From contig JAODMF010000001.1 in the NCBI GenBank assembly GCA_025464095.1, forward strand, positions 59,782 through 123,781: DNA of 64,000 nucleotides. Direction: 5' to 3'. How positions within the stretch are numbered: position 1 is the first letter of the stretch; each line of letters starts with the position of its first letter. Below are positions 59,288-64,000 of this stretch, one piece after another. The DNA is from Glaciihabitans sp. GTDB lineage: Bacteria; Actinomycetota; Actinomycetes; Actinomycetales; Microbacteriaceae. The translations under genes were made by a program, and so were the position numbers. Under the pieces are notes generated by a model that did not search any database, had not been told where the DNA came from, and saw nothing but the letters and a program-made list of their open reading frames with translations.

Positions 59288-61402
59288 GTGACTGATGTCA
59301 ATGTCCGTGCGTCCGGCACGGGCGAACGCGCCAACCTGAGCGCCCTCCGCCTCTCCGAGCTTCAGGCTCTGGCGAGCGACCTTGGCCTTGCCGGCGCATC
59401 CAAACTTCGCAAAGGAGCACTCGTGGACGCAATCAACGAGATCCAGGACAACACCCCCACCGACACCGTGGATTCGCGGGTAGAACCCGAATCGCAGGTC
59501 GAGACCTCGTCGAACGATGCCGCGCCCGAGGCAGCCGCCGCGCCCGCTGCGGCTCCGGCTCGCAAGCGTGCACCGCGCCGTGCGACCACGGCGGACGCAC
59601 TCGCCGCCGCCGCCGCTGCAGCCAGGGAGACCGCCGACGTTCCCGTCGACGCCGCTCCGGTTGCCGCAAGCGAGCACGTCGCCGAGCAGGCTGACCAGGC
59701 GGATGCCGCAGCCAGCTTCGACCTGCCCAGTGACAGCCGAACGGATGTTGCCGAGAACGCTGATGTCGCCGGAAACGCTGATGTCGCCCAGAGCGCGGAT
59801 GTCGCTGACAACGGCGATGGCGCCGAGCAGGCGGACAGCGCTGACGGCGAGCAGTCCGGTGGCTCGCGCAACTCCCGCAGCCGCAATCGCAACCGCGGTG
59901 AGCGTGCGCAGGGCGATGGCGCAGCACGCCAGAACAACCAGCAGAATGGCAACCGCGACGGCAACCGCGACGGCAACCGCGACGGTGCCAGCCAGGGCGG
60001 CCGTGCCGCGAACGGCAACCAGAACCGTGACGGTGCACGAGAACAGAACCGCGAGGGCCGCGAACAGAATCGTGACTCCGCACGCGACCAGAACCGCGAC
60101 GGCAACCGCGACTCGAACCGCGAGCAGCAGCAGCTGCAGGGCGACGATGCCGACCGTAACGGGCGCAACCGCTACCGTGACCGCAAGCGCGGCCGCGGAC
60201 CGGTCGGCGACGACTTCGAGCCGGAGATCAGCGAGGATGACGTGCTCATCCCTGTCGCCGGCATCCTCGATGTCCTCGACAACTACGCCTTCGTTCGCAC
60301 GAGCGGCTACCTCCCCGGAGCGAACGACGTCTACGTGTCGCTCGGCCAGGTCAAGAAGTACAACCTCCGCAAGGGTGACGCCGTCGTCGGCGCCATCCGC
60401 CAGCCGCGCGAGGGCGACAACAGCCAGGGCCGCCAGAAGTACAACGCGATCGTGCGCATCGACTCGATCAACGGTCTGCCGGTCGAGGAGGCCGCGAACC
60501 GCGTCGAGTTCGGCAAGCTGACCCCGCTGTACCCGACCGAGCGCCTGCGCCTCGAGAGCGAGTCGCAGAAGCTGTCGACCCGCATCATCGACCTCGTGTC
60601 CCCGATCGGCAAGGGCCAGCGTGGCCTCATCGTCTCGCCGCCCAAGGCGGGCAAGACGCTCGTGCTGCAGGCCATTGCGAACGCCATCGCCAAGAACAAC
60701 CCAGAGGTTCACCTCATGGTCGTTCTCGTCGACGAGCGTCCGGAAGAAGTTACCGACATGCAGCGCACGGTGAAGGGCGAGGTCATCGCCTCCACCTTCG
60801 ACCGTCCCGCCGAAGACCACACCACGGTCGCCGAACTCGCCATCGAGCGCGCGAAGCGCCTCGTCGAGCTCGGTCACGACGTGGTCGTTCTGCTCGATTC
60901 GATCACCCGCCTCGGCCGTGCCTACAACCTGGCTGCCCCGGCATCCGGTCGCATCCTCTCCGGTGGTGTCGACTCGTCGGCCCTGTACCCGCCGAAGCGC
61001 TTCTTCGGCGCCGCGCGCAACATCGAGGAGGGTGGCTCGCTCACCATTCTCGCGACGGCGCTCGTTGAGACCGGTTCCAAGATGGACGAGGTCATCTTCG
61101 AGGAGTTCAAGGGCACCGGCAACATGGAGCTCCGTCTGTCGCGCGCCCTCGCCGACAAGCGCATCTTCCCGGCCGTGGATGTCAACGCATCCGGAACCCG
61201 TCGTGAAGAAATGCTGCTCGGCCCGGATGAGGTCAAAGTCACCTGGAAGCTGCGTCGGGCCCTCGCGGGTCTTGATCAGCAGCAGGCGCTCGAGATCGTT
61301 CTCGGCAAGCTGAAGGAGACCTCCTCGAACGTCGAGTTCCTCATGCAGATCCAGAAGTCACTGCCTGCGCCGACCAACGGCAACGGCCACAAAGAGGACT
61401 GA
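59288..61402 (+). CDS. rho: Transcription termination factor Rho with long disordered insert
   Basis: 704 residues, much longer than the roughly 420 of E. coli Rho. The N-terminal Rho_N ([18 protein letters not shown]) is followed by a low-complexity insert to about residue 310, rich in Asn, Arg, Asp, Gly and Gln. The RNA-binding fold starts near residue 318 ([18 protein letters not shown]), and the ATPase has Walker [13 protein letters not shown] and [17 protein letters not shown]. Such inserts occur in high-GC Gram-positive Rho. Starts at GTG 59288. Confidence 0.96.
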   Translation: MTDVNVRASGTGERANLSALRLSELQALASDLGLAGASKLRKGALVDAINEIQDNTPTDTVDSRVEPESQVETSSNDAAPEAAAAPAAAPARKRAPRRATTADALAAAAAAARETADVPVDAAPVAASEHVAEQADQADAAASFDLPSDSRTDVAENADVAGNADVAQSADVADNGDGAEQADSADGEQSGGSRNSRSRNRNRGERAQGDGAARQNNQQNGNRDGNRDGNRDGASQGGRAANGNQNRDGAREQNREGREQNRDSARDQNRDGNRDSNREQQQLQGDDADRNGRNRYRDRKRGRGPVGDDFEPEISEDDVLIPVAGILDVLDNYAFVRTSGYLPGANDVYVSLGQVKKYNLRKGDAVVGAIRQPREGDNSQGRQKYNAIVRIDSINGLPVEEAANRVEFGKLTPLYPTERLRLESESQKLSTRIIDLVSPIGKGQRGLIVSPPKAGKTLVLQAIANAIAKNNPEVHLMVVLVDERPEEVTDMQRTVKGEVIASTFDRPAEDHTTVAELAIERAKRLVELGHDVVVLLDSITRLGRAYNLAAPASGRILSGGVDSSALYPPKRFFGAARNIEEGGSLTILATALVETGSKMDEVIFEEFKGTGNMELRLSRALADKRIFPAVDVNASGTRREEMLLGPDEVKVTWKLRRALAGLDQQQALEIVLGKLKETSSNVEFLMQIQKSLPAPTNGNGHKED
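59947..59982 (+). repeat. 12-bp tandem repeat in the rho insert
   Basis: GGCAACCGCGAC repeated three times in a row, encoding Gly-Asn-Arg-Asp units. More degenerate copies follow (AACCGCGAC-type). It is a coding microsatellite within the disordered insert and likely to vary in copy number between strains. Confidence 0.8.
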
Positions 61403-62481
61403 TGTTTGAGTCAGTGCAGTCGCTGCTCACCGAGCACGACGAGCTGCAGAACCAGCTTGCCGACCCGGAACTGCACTCGGACCCCGCCCGATCGAAGAAG
61501 GTCAACCGGCGCTACGCCGAACTGAGCCGAATCGTCGCCGCGTACCACGAGTGGCGCCAGCTGACGGATGATCTCGCCGCCGCGACCGAGATGGCCGCGG
61601 AGGACGAGTCGTTCGCCGAGGAGGTGCCGGCGCTGACCGAGAGCCTCGCCACCGCCGAGGAGACGCTGCGGCGCCTGCTCATTCCGCGCGACCCGCTGGA
61701 TGCCCGTGACGTGATCATGGAAATCAAGATGGGCGAGGGAGGGGCCGAGTCGGCCCTGTTCGCGGGTGACCTGTTGCGCATGTACCTGCACTACGCGGAA
61801 TCCAAGAAGTGGAAAACCGAGATCATCGAGCAGACCTCGAGCGACCTCGGCGGAATCAAGGATGTCCAACTGGCGATCAAGGGGAACTCCAGCGACCCCG
61901 CCGAGGGTGTCTGGGCTCACCTGAAGTACGAGGGCGGCGTCCATCGCGTTCAGCGCGTGCCGGCCACCGAGTCGCAGGGCCGCATCCACACGTCCGCTGC
62001 CGGCGTGCTCGTCTTTCCCGAGGTGGACGAGCCCGAAGAGGTCGAGATCAGCCAGAACGATCTCAAGATCGACGTCTACCGCTCGAGCGGTCCCGGGGGC
62101 CAGTCGGTCAACACGACCGACTCCGCGGTTCGCATCACCCACATTCCCACCGGAATCGTCGTGGCGATGCAGAACGAGAAGAGCCAGCTGCAGAACCGCG
62201 AGGCCGGTATGCGCGTTCTGCGCGCACGCATCCTCGCGCGTTACCAGGAGGAGGCGGACGCTGAGGCGTCGGCCTATCGCAAGAGCCAGATTCGCACCAT
62301 GGACCGGTCGGAGCGCATCCGCACCTACAACTTCCCGGAGAACCGCATCGCGGATCACCGCACCGGGTACAAGGCCTACAACCTCGATGCCGTCATGAAT
62401 GGCGCGCTCGAGCCGGTCATCCGGTCCGACATCGAGGCCGACGAGGAGTCGCGCCTTGCCGAGATCGGTTCCGACGACTAG
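61402..62481 (+). CDS. prfA: Peptide chain release factor 1
   Basis: 359 residues. The GGQ tripeptide is at about residues 232-234 in [17 protein letters not shown]. The stop-codon recognition motif is PAT in [17 protein letters not shown], which identifies RF1 (UAA/UAG) rather than RF2. Domain 1 starts [20 protein letters not shown]. The start overlaps the rho stop by one base. The next gene encodes the methyltransferase that modifies its GGQ glutamine. Confidence 0.97.
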   Translation: MFESVQSLLTEHDELQNQLADPELHSDPARSKKVNRRYAELSRIVAAYHEWRQLTDDLAAATEMAAEDESFAEEVPALTESLATAEETLRRLLIPRDPLDARDVIMEIKMGEGGAESALFAGDLLRMYLHYAESKKWKTEIIEQTSSDLGGIKDVQLAIKGNSSDPAEGVWAHLKYEGGVHRVQRVPATESQGRIHTSAAGVLVFPEVDEPEEVEISQNDLKIDVYRSSGPGGQSVNTTDSAVRITHIPTGIVVAMQNEKSQLQNREAGMRVLRARILARYQEEADAEASAYRKSQIRTMDRSERIRTYNFPENRIADHRTGYKAYNLDAVMNGALEPVIRSDIEADEESRLAEIGSDD

Positions 62482-62505
62482 GACTCGCTGCTCCACCCCG
62501 ACGAT

Positions 62506-63384
62506 ATGCACACGATGACCCATCCCGACCAGGCGCTCCCGACCGTCTACGCGCGCGCCCGCGAACGGCTCGCCGGCGCGGGCATCCCTACGCCCGGTGT
62601 CGACGCCGAGCTGTTGATCGGCTACGTGCTGGGACTCAGCCGCGGGGGAGTGCAGGCGAGGATCATCACCGAAGCCGTGCTGCCGCTCGAGGACGTCCTC
62701 ATGATCGCGGAGGTTGTCGAGCGTCGAGCCGCCCGCGAGCCGCTGCAGCACATCACCGGTCGTGCTCCGTTCCGCTCCCTCGAGCTCGCCGTTGGCCCCG
62801 GCGTTTTCGTCCCGCGGCCGGAGACCGAACAGGTCGCGCAGTACGCCATCGACTCCCTCCGCGCGGTCGCATCGCCCGAACCGATCGGCGTCGACCTCGG
62901 AACCGGCAGTGGCGCGATTGCGCTGGCGATGGCGACCGAGGTTCCGCACGCGCGGGTGATTGGTGTCGAAAACTCGCCGGTCGCCTTCGTCTGGGCGAAG
63001 CAGAACCTGCGAGAAACGGGGGCCGACAACCTGCGCCTCGTCTTCATCGACCTCGCCGAGGCGCTGCCCGAGCTCGACGGCATCGTCGACGTCGTGATCT
63101 CGAACCCGCCGTACATTCCACAGGATGCAGTGCCCCGCGACCCGGAGGTGCGTCTCTACGATCCTGCGCACGCGCTCTATGGGGGCGAAGACGGACTGGA
63201 TGTGGTGCGTCACGTCTCCACAACGGCCAGGCGCCTGCTCCGTCCCGGTGGCACGCTCATCCTCGAGCACGGCGAGCTGCAGGCCGCGGCCATCGGTGCG
63301 CTGCTGGCTGCCGATGGCTGGACGGCCGTTGGCCACCACCGCGACCTGTTGGGCCGCGACCGAGCGACGACGGCGATTCGCTAG
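62506..63384 (+). CDS. prmC: Release factor glutamine methyltransferase
   Basis: 292 residues. The N-terminal helical domain recognises the release factor (TPGVDAELLIGYVLGLSR). The SAM-binding motif is VDLGTGSGAIALAMATEV, and the catalytic NPPY is in DVVISNPPYIPQDAVP. FVPRPETEQVAQYAID is the family signature before the SAM domain. The first ATG (62506) is used here; a second ATG three codons later is also possible. It lies 24 bp after prfA. Confidence 0.95.
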   Translation: MHTMTHPDQALPTVYARARERLAGAGIPTPGVDAELLIGYVLGLSRGGVQARIITEAVLPLEDVLMIAEVVERRAAREPLQHITGRAPFRSLELAVGPGVFVPRPETEQVAQYAIDSLRAVASPEPIGVDLGTGSGAIALAMATEVPHARVIGVENSPVAFVWAKQNLRETGADNLRLVFIDLAEALPELDGIVDVVISNPPYIPQDAVPRDPEVRLYDPAHALYGGEDGLDVVRHVSTTARRLLRPGGTLILEHGELQAAAIGALLAADGWTAVGHHRDLLGRDRATTAIR

Positions 63385-63600
63385 CGGGTCGGTAGGGCGG
63401 GTCGCGTCGGGCTCGGTAGCGTAGTCGGTCGGGTCGGGTCGGGTCGGTAGTGGGTCGGGTCGGGTCGGTAGCGGGTCGGGCCGGGCGGCTGGTCGGGCGC
63501 AGGTCGTGTCGGACCCGGTAGTTAGTCGGCTCGGGTCGGGCGCAGGTCGTGTCGGACCCGGTAGTGGCTCGGGCTCGGGCTCGGGCTCGCGCTCGGATGG
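63385..63600. repeat. GGTCGGGTC low-complexity repeat and 32-bp direct repeat
   Basis: Directly after prmC the DNA consists of near-tandem GGTCGGGTC/GGGTCGGTAG units. It includes a 32-bp direct repeat starting GGTCGGGCGCAGGTCGTGTC at 63491 and 63534 (period 43). The G-runs could form quadruplex-like structures. No gene is supported here. Confidence 0.7.
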
Positions 63601-63664
63601 GTTTGGCACGCATGGCGCGGCACGCGAGTCCGCTGAGCCATCGCCCGCGCCCGCGGTGGCGGGA

Positions 63665-63910
63665 GATGAGTGCTGCTGGCGGGAGTTGCGTGCTCGCGGC
63701 GGGAGTTACTTCCTCGTGGCGGGAGTTGCGTGCTCGTGGTGGGTCCTGGTGGCGGGAGTTTTGCCTTAACGGCGGGGGCTAGTGACAGCACTCTGAGCTG
63801 CCGGCGGGGGATAACTGCTCGTGGCGGGAGCCTAGGCCCCCGCCACCTCGCAATAACTCCCGCCGATCGGCCGATAACTCCCGCCACCAGCACGTTTCTC
63901 CCGCCACCGC
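63665..63910. repeat. GGCGGGAG iteron/hairpin repeat element, copy 2
   Basis: Same plan as the element at 20.8-21.3 kb. GGCGGGAGTT units lie at 63678, 63698 and 63718 (exact 20-bp period), then 63751. The central hairpin GTGGCGGGAGCC-TA-GGCCCCCGCCAC (63821-63846) has one mispair. Inverted units follow with CTCCCGCC at 63857, 63878 and 63898. The 20-bp unit is close to GTGGCGGGAGTTGCGTGCTC. Bases after 63910 show no clear unit. Confidence 0.8.
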
Positions 63911-64000
63911 GGTCGGAGTGCGTCGGAACTGAGGACAAGCGGCGCAACCACCGCGCCCGCACGCGACGCCCGCGCGCCGCGCCGCGCCCGTGCGCGACCC

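Noticed and set aside
59285-60877. 530-aa minus-strand ORF antisense to rho
   Set aside because: It mirrors the repetitive rho insert and has low-complexity Val/Ala/Leu composition; rho on the other strand is unambiguous.
61411-63609. 732-aa minus-strand ORF across prfA and prmC
   Set aside because: It is antisense to two clear genes and contains no recognisable domain; long antisense frames are common at this GC content.

Overview
The window looks like chromosomal DNA of a high-GC actinomycete, most likely a member of the Microbacteriaceae. The evidence is the strong G/C third-position bias, many GTG starts and 4-bp start/stop overlaps, an MshA-like (mycothiol) glycosyltransferase, a Rho factor with the long Asn/Arg/Asp-rich insert of high-GC Gram-positives, and the actinobacterial gene order tRNA-Arg / argS / lysA / hom / thrC / thrB / rho / prfA / prmC. 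No rRNA, CRISPR array, recognisable transposase or integrase was seen.

Layout. 1-9.8 kb: two CNNM/CorC-type membrane proteins, two small paralogous membrane proteins, an Old Yellow Enzyme, a HAD hydrolase, NAD(P)HX dehydratase, a polar amino-acid ABC importer, a GT87-type membrane glycosyltransferase and a thiamine-binding-type protein. 9.8-15 kb: an MFS pump, then a leftward signalling cluster of LuxR-type regulator, membrane protein with no visible kinase motifs, histidine kinase and second LuxR-type regulator. 15-20.8 kb: metX and metY (methionine by direct sulfhydrylation), a PadR regulator with its MFS pump, and an SDR. 20.8-21.3 kb: a repeat element. 21.2-37 kb: housekeeping and metabolic genes (MFS, phosphoribosyltransferase, S51-like peptidase, uracil-DNA glycosylase, GNAT, amidase, mshA-like, flavoprotein disulfide reductase, enoyl-CoA hydratase, arginase-like, F420/NADPH reductase-like, ECF sigma with a membrane partner, glycerate kinase). 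37-40.7 kb: small secreted proteins, a hydrolase, and azoR/marR.

40.7-50.7 kb is accessory DNA anchored at tRNA-Arg(CCG). A 47-bp 3' piece of this tRNA (45 of 47 bases identical) recurs at 47.54 kb, and a more decayed piece lies at 40.67 kb. The flanks of these pieces match each other in the pattern expected if two related elements inserted one after the other at the tRNA. The older outer element (about 6.8 kb) holds redox and hydrolase genes with two TetR regulators. The younger inner element (about 3.1 kb) holds an AbiE-like HTH/nucleotidyltransferase pair, a long hairpin, a frameshifted P-loop kinase remnant and a GNAT gene. Neither has a visible integrase.

50.7-63.4 kb is conserved core: transglutaminase-like protein, argS, an LmeA-like protein, lysA-hom-thrC-thrB (lysine, then threonine from homoserine), and rho-prfA-prmC (termination of transcription and translation). 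Past prmC the window ends in a second copy of the repeat element of 20.8-21.3 kb: iterated GGCGGGAG units about 20 bp apart, converging on a central GC-rich hairpin and then continuing inverted. Several well-formed palindromes lie directly before regulator genes (PadR, MarR, two TetR) and are annotated as probable operators.
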